Assembly: GCA_039720395.1 (NCBI GenBank)
Contig: JBBPBK010000050.1
Location: forward strand, 62,001 to 126,000
Source: Liquidambar formosana
Lineage: Eukaryota; Streptophyta; Magnoliopsida; Saxifragales; Altingiaceae
DNA: 64,000 bases
Reading direction: 5' to 3'
Position 1 is the first letter of the stretch. The number at the start of each line of letters is the position of its first letter. Under the pieces are notes generated by a model, which ran no database searches, had not been told where the DNA came from, and saw only the letters and a program-made list of their open reading frames with translations. The position numbers and the translations under genes were made by a program. This document shows, piece after piece, positions 47,240 to 59,080 of the stretch.

Positions 47240-49270
47240 TGTGAACCCACGAAAAAGAAGCGCGGAGCCCACAAGGGTTTAGCAAAAATATAAGGGGTTT
47301 AAAGACAACAAACAAAAAGGGAGTCGCCACCTCATTTTTAGGGAAAAGAGGAAAACCACAAAAATGTTTTATTTTCAAAACCACATGACTCCATTAAAGG
47401 AAAAGCAAAGTCTTTGAAACCAGAAAATTGGATCCGGGGGCTAAGTTACGACGTGGGAAGGTTCTGGGCAAAGCCCATAGGCACCCACATCGCCCGAGTT
47501 GGTCTCTTAATTTAATTGGGCTAACTTAAGATCTTTTCCACTCAAATATCATCATATATCATCACAAGGCAACATGCATATCATATATTTCATCCAATCA
47601 TCTCATGCACAATCATTCAAATAAAACAAAACAGAAAAAGAGAAGAAAAGAAAAGAAAAGCCTAGGATACTTGGATCCTAGAACGGACTTGAGCCTCACG
47701 AAGAGCGCCTACGTACCATGCAGCGAAATACATGGATCAAAGTCCACGTAGTTCGAAAAGAATAGGGTTACAACCTAATACAAACCTATGGTAAATACCC
47801 TAGGTTTCCTCATTTGAAAATACATCGATTAATCCAAAACTGAAAACTTCCACAAGAGGAAAACTTTGATAAAAACCAGAATTTATTATTGAAGGAAACC
47901 CTTGATAATTACCATAAACTTGTATTAAGAAGTAACCCTAGGAGGGAGAAGAGAAAAGAAAGAAAAAGAAAGGTGAATTGGGGCACCTTCAAACCCTACT
48001 TACCTGAGCGCACAAGCTCCTAGCATTAGCCATTTCAGACCATAGCAGCCCTATTTGCAATAGGACAAGCATTGTACCTGTTTGCACCCTTACAAGTGCA
48101 CACAATCATGCAAAGAAAGCAATATGCAAATCTGGACAGAACCTTGATAAGGCCTAAAATCATCCATTAATCATGCAAACAACAAAAAAAATGAATAACT
48201 AAAGACTCTAACTCAATCCTACATGCAATGACTCGACTAATATGCATAAAAACCTATCAAAGACACACTAACAAGCATGGGATACTCCAATAACATTAAT
48301 AAACATGATAACAAAGCTCATTCTAATAAAAAAGATGATATTTCATGTAAAATATGAAAATAGGTCTTCCTACGGCGAGCTTTCTTAAGCGAAATTATCC
48401 TAAGATAATTTCACGTAAAAAACTCGTTATGGGGAGGTGCAATCAACATATCCTACGTAAAATATATACCCTAGAACATAATAGAAGTGATTTCATGCTT
48501 AAACACATCACAAAAGACTCTCATGCAAAACCTCACTCAACGAAAAGGATAATTATCCTTAGAAAAGGATAATGTCTCCAAAAAACCCTATAAAATATAC
48601 TATATGAATGCAAACCTAGCATGATTCAACTATATGCAGCATATATAGAATGATTATGATGAGCAACAACTCACAAAACTAAGCTAAGTATGCTGTATAA
48701 AACTTGTGTGAATTCAGGGTTATCGAAACCCTAATTTCACAACCATGCATTAGGACCTATGAAATAACTCTAAGACATGCTCAAATTATCATGAATATCA
48801 TTCATATAGCATATATTGACTAACAAAAACATCAACTCATGATAACAATCACAGCAACCTAAACATGTGAATTATGCATGATTTAAGAGGATAGAAAGAA
48901 TAAGACTATCAAATCCTTAGTAAACCAGGGATTATCAAGCATATAAAGCCATAAACTATCCTAAAATCATTCATATAACATCACATAGACATTGAATTCC
49001 ATCCATAAGAAGAGCAATTGCATGCACCACAACTATCCTAGAAGAGGAAGAAGAAAGAGAAGAAGGAGAAGGAGAAATTCATGTTCAGCATTGAAAGGAC
49101 ATGCTTACCTCTTGTAGACTCTTCCTTGTCTTCAATCCTCTTGTTTCCTTGCTTGCTTGGGGTTGAAGAGTCTCCTCTTGAAGTCCTTCTAGCTCTCCAA
49201 ACTCGTAGCTCCCTCTCTCTCTAAGTGTAAAGTGCAATTAACCTCCCCCTATGTGCTGAATATCATGTCC

Positions 49271-49280
49271 TTTATATAGA
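49271..49280 (-). promoter_or_regulatory. TATA box of LTR C
   Basis: Minus strand TCTATATAAA, followed by a GA-rich leader and a splice-donor-like gaggtaag about 170 bp downstream. Confidence 0.65.
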
Positions 49281-49465
49281 GAACTGACTCCCTAAACCAA
49301 TGGCTAGGATTAATTCATTAAATAATGATCCTAGGGCTATTAGAGACTCTCTTGGTGCTCAAACAACTCAAACCTACACACTCCTAAGCTCAGACAAGTT
49401 GTTTTGGCGGAGGAAACCGTCAAAAGAGGGATAGAGGAGTCAGAGTTTGACTTAAAGAAGGACTC

Positions 49466-49545
49466 CTCGGGTGACCAACTAGGCCTGGACGGTTAGCCGT
49501 CTGGGCCCAAACGGCTGACCGTCCAGCCCCGGACGGTTACCCGAG
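49466..49545. promoter_or_regulatory. 80-bp palindromic module, copy C
   Basis: CTCGGGTGACC ... GGTTACCCGAG with GGGCCC at the centre and inner words GACGGTTAGCCGTC and ACGGCTGACCGTCC. About 32 of 40 pairs match by eye. Lies about 186 bp upstream of the TATA box. Confidence 0.8.
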
Positions 49546-50251
49546 GCCTTCCTATTTCCGTTTCGGTTTTGACTTCCACTTGCTTCAGAAGTCCTAAAAT
49601 CTTCAAATTAAGTCCGATTTTGACGAAATAAAAGCCAAAACGACCGTGTTTCGAAGGGGAACACATTTTTAGGCATTTTAGGACAAAAATCCTCAACCAT
49701 GGGTGCATGGTTAGGTTTTACAAAGGTGGTTAACCATGGTGCTTCACCGTCGCTAAGCTGGGTTTGTACACGAGGTCGAACCGAATGCTTTCCCAATCGA
49801 AAATCGATCTTTCTAAACATGTTTAGGACATAAATAAAGCCCAATTGAAGTTAAATGAGAGAAAATTGATTGGGTCTTATGAGTCAATTTGAGCAAACCA
49901 AGAAAGGGTCTTTTAGCCAACCCGAACCATTACGAGCCGAATTGATCTTAAACCATTAATTCATGAAATTGAACCTCTATATGGACTCTATGTACTCATA
50001 TGAACTCGAGGGAATGACTCGGGATTCATTTCAAGGTCAAATGGAAAATATACGGCTTAAAAGACGATTATGCCCTTGAAGTCGCAAAAGTTCTTATTGA
50101 CTATCGAGATGAACTCCAAATCACTTCAAAATTCATACACATGATATTCAATGCCATAGAAACTCAATGCAAAAGACTAGACTCAAAAAGGACTCAAAAT
50201 CCTACATGAAATGATATGTCCTAGCTAAGGTGACAAAAATGGGGTGTGACA

Positions 50252-50852
50252 CATGGGAATATGGACCACTAGAACCCACCCAATCAAACAAATATTGCAC
50301 AAAGCACTACCAATGAATCAACAGAAAGATTATCAGACTTGATAATCTCAAATTAGGAAAATTAAAGATACATCACAAACCATAAATAACCCACAACACC
50401 AAGGAAAAATACGCATGCTAAGCCCCGACCTTAGAGACTCGGCCTCGAATACCATAAAAAGGAAATAATGGATGTCCTAACCCATTGGATATTCTAACTC
50501 TTATATGAAGCCAAGACTCTAGGCTATAAATGGTGTACATGCCATGCACTAATCTCCCCAAAACTCTGGGTAATAAACAACCCGATATGTAAATGTATGT
50601 GTGTGCCTACACATGTATATACTTAAGTCCTCATTAGGATTCCCATCCTAAATATGCTCCCAAATGCATATGAAAACAATTCCTCATGGAATTATGCATA
50701 TGTCCAAATGTTTCTACCATGAATTATCAATATCCATGAACATGTGTGCCTAACATGTTTCTATGTTCTCAAAGTATGTTGGTATTCAATCAACAAATTA
50801 TAAATCTTCGATTATACCCAAAATCAAAGTTAACATGTGTATCTAACATGTT
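50252..50852 (-). other. Continuation of the fourth-family element interior, no gene
   Basis: A/C-rich non-coding DNA like 46073-47239, split from it by solo LTR C and ended by the right-hand Tat element. The 5 bp before the next LTR are atgtt (50848-50852). Confidence 0.5.
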
Positions 50853-52188
50853 TGTGAACCCACGAAAAAGCGCGGCGCCCACAAGGGTTTGGCAAAAATC
50901 ATATATGGGGGGTTTAAAGACAACAGACAAAAAGGAGTCGCCACCTCATTTTTTAGAGAAAAGAGGAAAACCACAAAAATGTTTTATTTTCAAAACCACA
51001 TGACTCCATTAAAGGAAAAGCAAAGTCTTTGAAACCAGAAGATTGGATCCGGGGGCTAAGTTACGACGTGGGAAGGTTCTGGGCAAAAACCCATAGGCAC
51101 CCACATCGCCCGAGTTGGTCTCTTAATTTGATTGGGCTAACTTAAGATCTTTTCCATTCAAATATCATCATATATCATCACAAGGCAGCATGCATATCAT
51201 ATATTTCATCCAATCATCTCATGCACAATCACTCAAATAAAACAAAACAGAAAAGAAAAGAAAAGAAAAGAAAAAGCCTAGGATACTTGGATCCTAGAAC
51301 GGACTTGAGCCTCACGAAGAGCGCCTACGTACCATGCAGCGAAATACATGGATCAAAGTCCACGTAGTTCGAAAAGAATAGGGTTACAACCTAATACAAA
51401 CCTATGGTAATAACCCTAGGTTTCCTCATTTGAAAATATATTGATTTAATCCAAAACAGAAAACTTCCATAAGAGGAAAACCTTGATAAAAAACCAGAAT
51501 TTTATATTGAAGGAAACCTTTGATAATTACCATAAGCTTGTATTAAGAAGTAACCCTAGGAGGGAGAAGAGAAAAGAAAGAAAAAGAAAGGTGAATTGGG
51601 GCACCTTCAAACCCTACTTACCTGAGCGCACAAGCTCTAAACATTAGCCATTTCAGACCATAGCAGCCCTATTTGCAATAGGACAAGCATTGTACCTGTT
51701 TGCACCCTTACAAGTGCACACAATCATGCAAAGAAAACAATATCCTAATCTGGACAGAACCTTGACAAAGCCTAAAATCATCCATTAATCATGCAAACAA
51801 CAAGAATAATGAATAACTAAAGACTCTAACTCAATCCTACATGCAATGACCTAACTAACATGCATAAAAACCTATGAAAGACACACTAACAAGCATAAGA
51901 GACTCCAATAACATCAATAAACATGATAACAAAGCATACTCTAATGAAAAAGATGTCATTTTATGTAAAACATGAAAATAGACCTTCCTACGGCGAGCTT
52001 TCTTAAGCGAAACTATCCTAGGATAATTTCACGTAAGAAAGTCGTTATGGGTAGGTGCAATCAGCATATCCTACGTAAAATATATACCATAGAACACAAC
52101 AGAAAAGATTTCATGCTTAAACACATCACAGAAGACTCTCATGCAAAACCTCACTCAACGAAAAGGATAATTATCCTTAAAAAAGGAT

Positions 52189-52290
52189 AACGTCTCCAAA
52201 AACCCTATAAAATATACTATATGAATGCAAACCTAGCATAACGTCTCCAAAAACCCTATAAAATATACTATATGAATGCAAACCTAGCAT
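52189..52290. repeat. 51-bp tandem duplication inside LTR D
   Basis: aacgtctccaaaaaccctat is repeated starting at 52189 and 52240. Only one copy exists in LTRs B and C. Confidence 0.9.
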
Positions 52291-52940
52291 GATTCAACTA
52301 TATGCAGCATATATAGAATGACTATGATGAGCAACAACTCACAAAACTAAGCTAAGTATGCTGTATAAGACCTATGCGACTTCAGGGTTATCGAAACCCT
52401 AATCTTGCAAATATGCATAAAAACCTACTAAATGACTCTAAGACATGCTCAAATTATCATGAATATCATTCATATAGCATATATTAACTAACAGGAACAT
52501 CAACACATGATAACTATCACAGCGACCTAAACATGTGAACTATGCATGATTTAAGAAGATAGAGCGAATCAGGCTATCAAATCCTTGGTAAACCAGGGAT
52601 TGTCAAGCATATAAAGCCATAAACTATCCTAAAATCATTCATATACTATCCTAAAAACATGGAACTAACCTAACATGTGGGGCTATATCATGCACTAGAA
52701 CTACCATAGAAGAAGAAGGAGAAAGAGAAGCAAGAGAAGCAGAGAATTCATGTTCAGCACTAAAGGGATAGGCTTACCTCTTGTAGACTCTTCCTTGTCT
52801 TCAAACCTCTTGTTTCCTTGCTTGCTTGGGGTTGAAGAGCCTCCTTTTGAAGTCCTTCTAGCTCTCCAAACTCGTAGCTCTCTCTCTCTCTAAGTGTAAA
52901 GTGCAATTAACCTCCCCCTATGTGCTGAATATCATGTCCT

Positions 52941-52950
52941 TTATATAGAG
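52941..52950 (-). promoter_or_regulatory. TATA box of LTR D
   Basis: Minus strand CTCTATATAAAGG, identical context to LTR C. Confidence 0.65.
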
Positions 52951-53134
52951 AATTGACCCCCTAAACCAATGGCTAGGATTAATTCATTAAATAATGATCC
53001 TAGGGCTATTAGAGACTCTCTTGGTGCTCAAACAACTCAAACCTACACACTCCTAAGCTCAGACAAGTTGTTTTGGCGGAGGAAACCGTCAAAAGAGGGA
53101 TAGAGGAGTCAGAGTTTGACTTAAAGAAGGACTC

Positions 53135-53214
53135 CTCGGGTGACCAACTAGGCCTGGACGGTTAGCCGTCTGGGCCCAAACGGCTGACCGTCCAGCCCCG
53201 GACGGTTACCCGAG
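53135..53214. promoter_or_regulatory. 80-bp palindromic module, copy D
   Basis: Identical by eye to copy C. About 185 bp upstream of the LTR D TATA box. Confidence 0.8.
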
Positions 53215-53920
53215 GCCTTCCTATTTCCGTTTCGGTTTTGACTTCCACTTGCTTCAGAAGTCCTAAAATCTTCAAATTAAGTCCGATTTTGACGAAATAA
53301 AAGCCAAAACGACCGTGTTTCGAAGGGGAATACATTTTTAGGCATTTTAGGACAAAAATCCTCAACCATGGGTGCATGGTTAGGTTTTACAAAGGTGGTT
53401 AACCATGGTGCTTCACCGTCGCTAAGCTGGGTTCGTACACAAGGTCGAACCGAATGCTTTCCCAATCGAAAATTGATCTTTCTAAACATGTTTAGGACAT
53501 AAATAAAGCCCAATTGAAGTTAATTGAGAGAAAATTGGTTGGGTCTTATGAGTCAATTTGAGCAAACCAAGAAAGGGTCTTTTAGCCAACCCGAACCATT
53601 ACGAGCCGAATTGATCTTAAACCATTAATTCATGAAATTGAACCTATATATGGACTCTATATAACCATATGAACTTGATGGGATGACTCGGGATTCATTC
53701 CAAGGTCAAATGGAAAATATACGGCTTAAAAGACGATTATGCCCTTCAAGTCGCAAAAGTTCTTATTGACCATCGAAATGAACTCCAAATCACTTCAAAA
53801 TTCATACACATGATATTCAATGCCATAGAAACTCAATGCAAAAGACTAGACTCAAAAAGGACTCAAAATCCTACATGAAATGATATGTCCTAGCTAAGGT
53901 GACAAAAATGGGGTGTGACA

Positions 53921-53933
53921 GAAGCCCCTCATT
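53921..53933 (-). other. Candidate polypurine tract
   Basis: Minus strand aatgaggggcttc immediately before the LTR start TGTCACACC. This is where plus-strand DNA synthesis would be primed. Somewhat atypical because of the pyrimidines at its 3' end. Confidence 0.5.
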
Positions 53934-53959
53934 GGTGAACAAGTTTCACTTGCGAGCCA

Positions 53960-54360
53960 ATGATCAAAGAACAACCCATTTTTGTTTGATGGATTAAGCT
54001 CATTAATACCAACAAACTCAAATGGAATCAAAAGGATGGACTTCGTTATATCCAAGCATGCGACGATTTCATCGAAGCTAATAATTGATTGCATACCAAC
54101 ATTCGTTGGTGCGCTCATGCAAATGCCTTTACCATGCACTAATTGCATTAGTGATATAACAACGCATTCTTGCTTGATGGATTAATCTCATTAATACCAA
54201 CAAACTCAAATAGAACCATAAGGACAGACTTCGTCATATCCAAGCATGCGACGATTTCATCGAAGCAAAGAATTGAATGCATTTCTATGCATGCCAACAT
54301 TCGTTGGTGCGCTCACGCAAATGCCTTTACCATGCACTAATTGCATTAGTGATATCCACA
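53960..54360. repeat. Two-copy tandem repeat of about 205 bp
   Basis: Copies at about 53960-54160 and 54165-54360 share tccaagcatgcgacgatttc and ccaacattcgttggtgcgct. Part of the repeat-rich 3' region of the Tat element. Confidence 0.8.
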
Positions 54361-54589
54361 TGGTCTTCTCATGATGCAAAGCTAGTTGCACTAGTGCATC
54401 ACAAGGTACCCTACCAATCTCATTGGCATTCTCAAAATGAGTTATTTCATAACTCATAAATCATCATTTTATGTGAATTATTGGTGAATCGAATGTCCAT
54501 CAATTCAAAACCAAGGGCATTTCATGCCAGTCTCACTGGGGATAACAAATGTGGTGAGTTATTTCATAACTCATGACTCATCAAATTAT

Positions 54590-54895
54590 GATTTCATGCC
54601 ACTTTCTGTGGAAGTAACAAAGATATGGAGTTATTGCATAACTCATGTATCATTTCATGTGAAATTGTGATTTCATGCCACTTTCTGTGGAAGTAACAAA
54701 GACGGGGAGTTATTGCATAACTCATGAATCGTCATTTCATGTGAAGTTGTGCCACTTTCTGTGGAAGTAACAAAGACGGGGAGTTATTGCATAACTCATG
54801 GATCGTCATTTCATGGGAAATTGTGCCACTTTCTGTGGAAGTAACAAAGATGGGGAGTTATTGCATAACTCCTAAATCGTCATTTCATGTGAAAT
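54590..54895. repeat. Tandem repeat, 73-84-bp unit, four copies
   Basis: Units contain ccactttctgtggaagtaac followed by ggagttattgcataactc and a catttcatgtgaaattgtg tail. Satellite-like array within the retrotransposon 3' region. Confidence 0.85.
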
Positions 54896-55420
54896 TGTCT
54901 TTATCACATGATATGAGACCCAATTGCAAGTCAATTGATTCAAAATCAAGCTCATTTCTTATCATTTTATGTGAAACTATCCTTATCACATGGAATGACA
55001 ATGTATTGGGAGTCATTCAACTCCAAATCAAGTGTATTTCATGTGAAATTGTCTTTATCACATGAAATGATAATGTATTGAGAGTCATTCAACTCAACAT
55101 CAAGTTCATTACTTATTATTTCATGTGAAATTATCTTTAACACATGAAATGACATTGAATTGAGAGTTAATTGATTGAAAATCAAGCTTATTTCATGTCA
55201 TTTCATGTGAAATTATCTTTATCACATGATACAACATTGATTTTGAAAGTCAATTGATTGAAAAACAAAGTGCATTTCATGCCCTCTTCACAAAGATAGC
55301 AAGTTACTTCGTAACTAGCATAGCTCATGAATCATCATTTCATGTGAAGTTATCTTTATCACACGATTAGCAAGTCATTTCATGTGAAATTATCTTTATC
55401 ACATGATATGATATCATTAT
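54896..55420. repeat. Tandem repeat, 80-90-bp unit, five to six copies
   Basis: Units contain catttcatgtgaaattatct, then ttatcacatgaaatgaca and a variable stretch ending in caatcaagc-like sequence. More diverged than the array before it. The word TTTCATGTGAAA is palindromic. Confidence 0.8.
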
Positions 55421-55682
55421 CATCTCCTAGAGAATTAAATTCCAAGACTCGAAAGTCAATCAATTCAACACTAAGCTCATTTCATGAGAAAGCCATTTAT
55501 CATGGCTATTGCACCTCCTCGTTATGCGGGCGAATACAATCACCCAAGATTCAAAAATTTCATTGAAACTTGATAAACTTGAGGGATATATTCATCCCAT
55601 AACTCAAGGATTGCACAAAAAGTCAATTTGGAGAAGTTTAGAGGTCGCAAGCGCGCGAAACGGGGCAAACGAGCAAAGCGGG

Positions 55683-55762
55683 CTAGGGTGACCATCTGCC
55701 CTCAGATGGTCAACCGTCCAGGGCAAGACGGCTGACCGTCCAAGGGTGGACGGTTACCCGAG
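55683..55762. promoter_or_regulatory. 80-bp palindromic module, copy E, upstream of the PMD gene
   Basis: CTAGGGTGACC ... GGTTACCCGAG, about 28 of 40 pairs by eye, with AACCGTCC and GACGGCTGACCGTCC words. Located outside any LTR, about 285 bp before the PMD start codon and just before a CT-rich, UTR-like stretch (55800-55920). Confidence 0.75.
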
Positions 55763-56047
55763 GTCACCATTGAGAAATTTCTGGGTTTTTAAACCCATGT
55801 TTGCCCACTCATTCTCACATTCACTCAACCCGAAAATTAGAGAGTTTCTCTCTCTAAACTCTCATCCCATCTTCTCCAACTCTCATTCTCTCATTCCTAC
55901 TTCAAAACCATTCAATCCAAACATCAAATGCACATTAAACAACAACAAATCAAGCACATTTAGCAATCAAAACAACCAATTCACATCATCTTGTGAAATC
56001 AAACCAAATCAAACCCATTTTTCACAAACCCAACTCCATCATCAAGG

Positions 56048-58719
56048 ATGTCATCAAGCAAGGACTCAAGCACCAAGTATCCATTCTATGGGGTCAAAAG
56101 CACATACAAGGCACCACTCTATGATGCCCCACAAGCTAGGGTGTTGCTTGAACCCGAGAAGCATCTCTCATTCATCCATTCCCAACAAGAAGTAAGTTTA
56201 CCCAACTTAACACTTTTCTCTTGAATCTTTCGATTCTTTTGATGAAATTGCATTCCCTTCTACTTCTTTTGAATACCCCTTGGGTTGTTGAGTGATATCC
56301 CTTGATTTGGCAAGGATTGAACACACAAATTCTTTTCATTTGAAAGCTTGAAAAATGGCACCCGCCAAGTGTTTGATAAAATTCCCAAGTGAAATAAAGA
56401 TGTTCAATCTTCATCAAATCAATGTATATCAACAAGTAAACCCTCAAGTGAGTAATATGCTATGATTTAGCAAGGATTGACCCTACAAAATTCTTTTGTT
56501 TCAAGGCTTGGGAGGTGTCACCCTCCAAGTGTTCGATAAAATGCCCAAGTGATAAAAAAGTGATCAATCCTTGCCAAATTAAGGCATATGAACAAGTAAA
56601 CTCATAAACATCCATCAGCAATTCATTTCATGAATGAAAACAAACTTTTGACATCTTTTGGAAAACAATTTGGAACCAATTGCTAGTGTAGGTTTATTAT
56701 TTCTATGTTCTTTCAACTAACCCTCAAGGTATTTTTAATGGCTATAGCCCAACTTTCAGGAGATGCGCACTAGGTCCTCTGTCAAAGGACTCATTGAATG
56801 GTGGCGAAACATGGAAAACTTCCAACCCATTGCCAAGGGCTATGTCGAAAAGGCCGGTTTTGGCCTATTCCTAGATTCTCTATGGAATGACCAATGTGAT
56901 AGGCAAGCTTTGCTAGCCTTGTCTGAGCTATGGTGGGACACCACCAATACATTCCATTTTAGCTTCGGGGAGATGACATTAACCCCCAAGGACTTCACCA
57001 TGATCACGGGCTTGAGCATTAAAGGCAAAAGCTTGGAGTTCTATGAGGAGGCTCACACGGATGAGGATTATCTCCTAGCTTACCTTGGGATGGAGATCGA
57101 GGTAATCAAGAAAGCGGTGCGACGCACTTGGATTTTTAACAAGTTTGCTAAGCAAAGGGAGAGCGAGGGTGCAAGCTCCGATTGTATTACAAGGGCATTC
57201 CTTCTGTACATGATCTCATACACATTCTTTGCCGGCACGGGCGACCTAGCCCCTTTGGGTCTTCTTGCAAGTATGGAAGATGTTGACAAGATTAGGAAAT
57301 TCAACTGGGGAGGGGCTGCTCTAGCCACCATGTTTCGCACAATGTGTGACATGTCACGTGGTGTGACTAAGGACTTCGGCGGGATGCCCTTTGTTTGGGA
57401 GGTAATGCTACTCCCCTTTCATTCCTTTTTATTTTTTCCTTATATTATCTTTCTTTTTGACTTTTTTTTCAATTTTTGATAGGTTTGGTGCTATGAGTAC
57501 CTCAACCTATGTCGCCCATCCCTTGCTGAGGAAATCATTGAATGGCCTACCCTCAAGAATTACTCTCCTAGTTATGTGTCCATCCGGGCGGCGAATCGTC
57601 ATGATTACGCCTTTGCTAGAGCTCACCTAGCAAACCTTACTGCCGATATGGTGAAATTCTTTCCCCATTCTTTTCCTTTTCTTTTTTACTCCCAATTTCT
57701 TATTTTGGATTTTTTTTTTTTTTGAACAGATTGAGTGGAATCCCTGGAAGATATGGGTACCAATGCTACCCAAGCGATGCATTCCTAGCTTGATGCTGAC
57801 GGGCAAGAGGGTGCTCTTGGAAGGCCCCGTGGGTAGGTATTGGTACCTAGGAGAGCGTGTCCTATGCCAAGTCATGGGTGATGTGAATGCCGCTATGGCT
57901 CCAATGCCTCCACCACTTAACATGAGGCATGCTAACTTAATGGAGGGGGAGGAGTTGTGGGATGCCTTGAGAGGCTGGGATGCGGAGGAGTTCACTTCTC
58001 CTGACATTGCATATGACACTTTCTGTCTCCAATATCTGATGAGGCCCAGGGTGACAGGCTTCCCTCCTCAGGGGGTAAGTCTTTAACATTCTCCTAGCCT
58101 TTCCTTTTTGATAGAGATTCTATTTAATAGGCGAACATTTGCAGGGTCGGCGAGCACGAGGGCATAGCTCGACAATGGGCTCAGGAGTGGTTCCTGGCTC
58201 TAAGGAAGATGAGATGGAGGGGGATAGGTCACTACCCTTGCCTCAGCCGAATTGGTTCATTGATTTGTGCAGTGGGTCAGACTTTGTCAAGACCGCTATC
58301 ACTCATCCTGCATTTGATGAGTCCCCCAGGATCGACCCAAATCGAGAACAGGTGAGTTCTCTTTATGGGTATTTCTTTCTTTCTTTGAACATTGCCTTCA
58401 ATTTTACCCTTATTGATTATCCTAGGTGCCTGCGGCGTATGCCCAAGAGTTTATTGACCTGAGTGAGGGCTTGAGGCGTGACCTTGTGAGGATAAGCTTA
58501 GCCAAATCCATGGCGGAAGCTCGTTTGGATGTCATGGTAAGTGTTCCACCTATTCAAAGTTCTCATATGTGGTTTTCAACCAACTCTATTCATACTTAGC
58601 CTCTTTGCAATGGATTTTTTTATATGCAGCCACCACCGGCAATGCGCCCTCCTAGAGCACCTCGTGGGGGTCGTGACGGAGCTGGGCCGAGCCGCAAAAG
58701 AAGCTCTGGGAACCGCTGA
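56048..58719 (+). CDS. Plant mobile domain (PMD) gene, seven exons, antisense inside the Tat retrotransposon
   Basis: Exons 56048-56191, 56760-57401, 57483-57650, 57730-58074, 58145-58351, 58426-58536 and 58630-58719 give 569 codons including TGA. All six introns are GT-AG and phase 0, and no stop interrupts the frame. The N-terminus MSSSKDSSTKYPFYG leads to VLLEPEKHLSFIH; exon 2 holds the PMD signature (ALSELWWDTTNTFHFSFGEM, then LTPKDFTMITGLSIKGKSL). Exons 3-4 continue the domain (EYLNLCRPSLAEE; RYWYLGERVLCQVMG). The tail is Pro/Arg-rich (RPPRAPRGGRDG). PMD proteins such as Arabidopsis MAIN and MAIL1 are nuclear factors acting in silencing and development, and relatives are carried by transposons. 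The exact role here is unknown. The gene is antisense to pol, downstream of it in element terms, and preceded by palindromic module E. It is intact although pol is broken. I infer a functional or recently functional gene. Confidence 0.85.
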
Positions 58720-59000
58720 GTTCATTTACTTTCTTGTTGGGCTTGTAGAAACAATGAGACAATGGTTATCTTTTTGCATTTCATGCTTATGTTTTGTAAT
58801 TGCCACCTAAAACCCACTCTCTTATCCCTTGCTATGGGTACTTGTTGTGCTTGTTTGAATCTATCATGATGATGTTATGGTGCCTTTCTCATGAAAATTT
58901 GAGTCAATGTGAGTTCATAGGAGTGAAAATGGCCTAAAAAGGCCACCCGAACGCGAAAATAGGCACAACCGGGCGAAACAAGGCAAAACAAGGCGGGGGC
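58720..59000 (+). other. 3' flank of the PMD gene
   Basis: Probable 3' UTR and spacer. Ends in GC-richer sequence (aaacaaggcgggggcctcgg) leading into palindromic module F. No other gene. Confidence 0.5.
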
Positions 59001-59080
59001 CTCGGGTGACCATCTGGCCCCGGACGGTTAGCCGTCTGGACCTAGACGGCTGACCGTCCAACCCCGGACGGTTACCCGAG
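59001..59080. promoter_or_regulatory. 80-bp palindromic module, copy F, upstream of the DUF7745-like gene
   Basis: CTCGGGTGACC ... GGTTACCCGAG, about 30 of 40 pairs by eye, with GACGGTTAGCCGTC and GACGGCTGACCGTCC. Same plus-strand orientation as copies C and D. Ends about 88 bp before a TATA box and 142 bp before the next ATG. Confidence 0.8.

Larger units (their letters stand above)
47240..50251 (-). mobile_element. Solo LTR C, Tat family
   Basis: 3012 bp, ends TGTGAACCCACG and GGGGTGTGACA, nearly identical along most of its length to the 3' LTR at 50853-53920. The flanks catag (47235-47239) and catgg (50252-50256) match at four of five bases, consistent with a target duplication. TATA at 49271-49280 and palindromic module at 49466-49545. 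No internal sequence remains. Confidence 0.85.
50853..53920 (-). repeat. 3' LTR (LTR D) of the right Tat element
   Basis: 3068 bp with TG...CA ends. In element sense it starts TGTCACACCCCATTTTTG right after the candidate polypurine tract. A 51-bp tandem duplication at 52189-52290, absent from LTR C, explains much of the length difference. TATA at 52941-52950, palindromic module at 53135-53214. Confidence 0.87.

Noticed and set aside
48354..52190. Matching 72-codon plus-strand frames at 48354-48572 and 51972-52190
   Set aside because: Antisense to the LTR and identical only because LTRs C and D are nearly identical. The equivalent stretch in LTR B is broken.
55746..56195. 149-codon plus-strand frame
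   Set aside because: Different frame from the PMD first exon and rich in Ser/His/Asn. It is better explained as the 5' UTR plus exon 1 of the PMD gene read out of frame.
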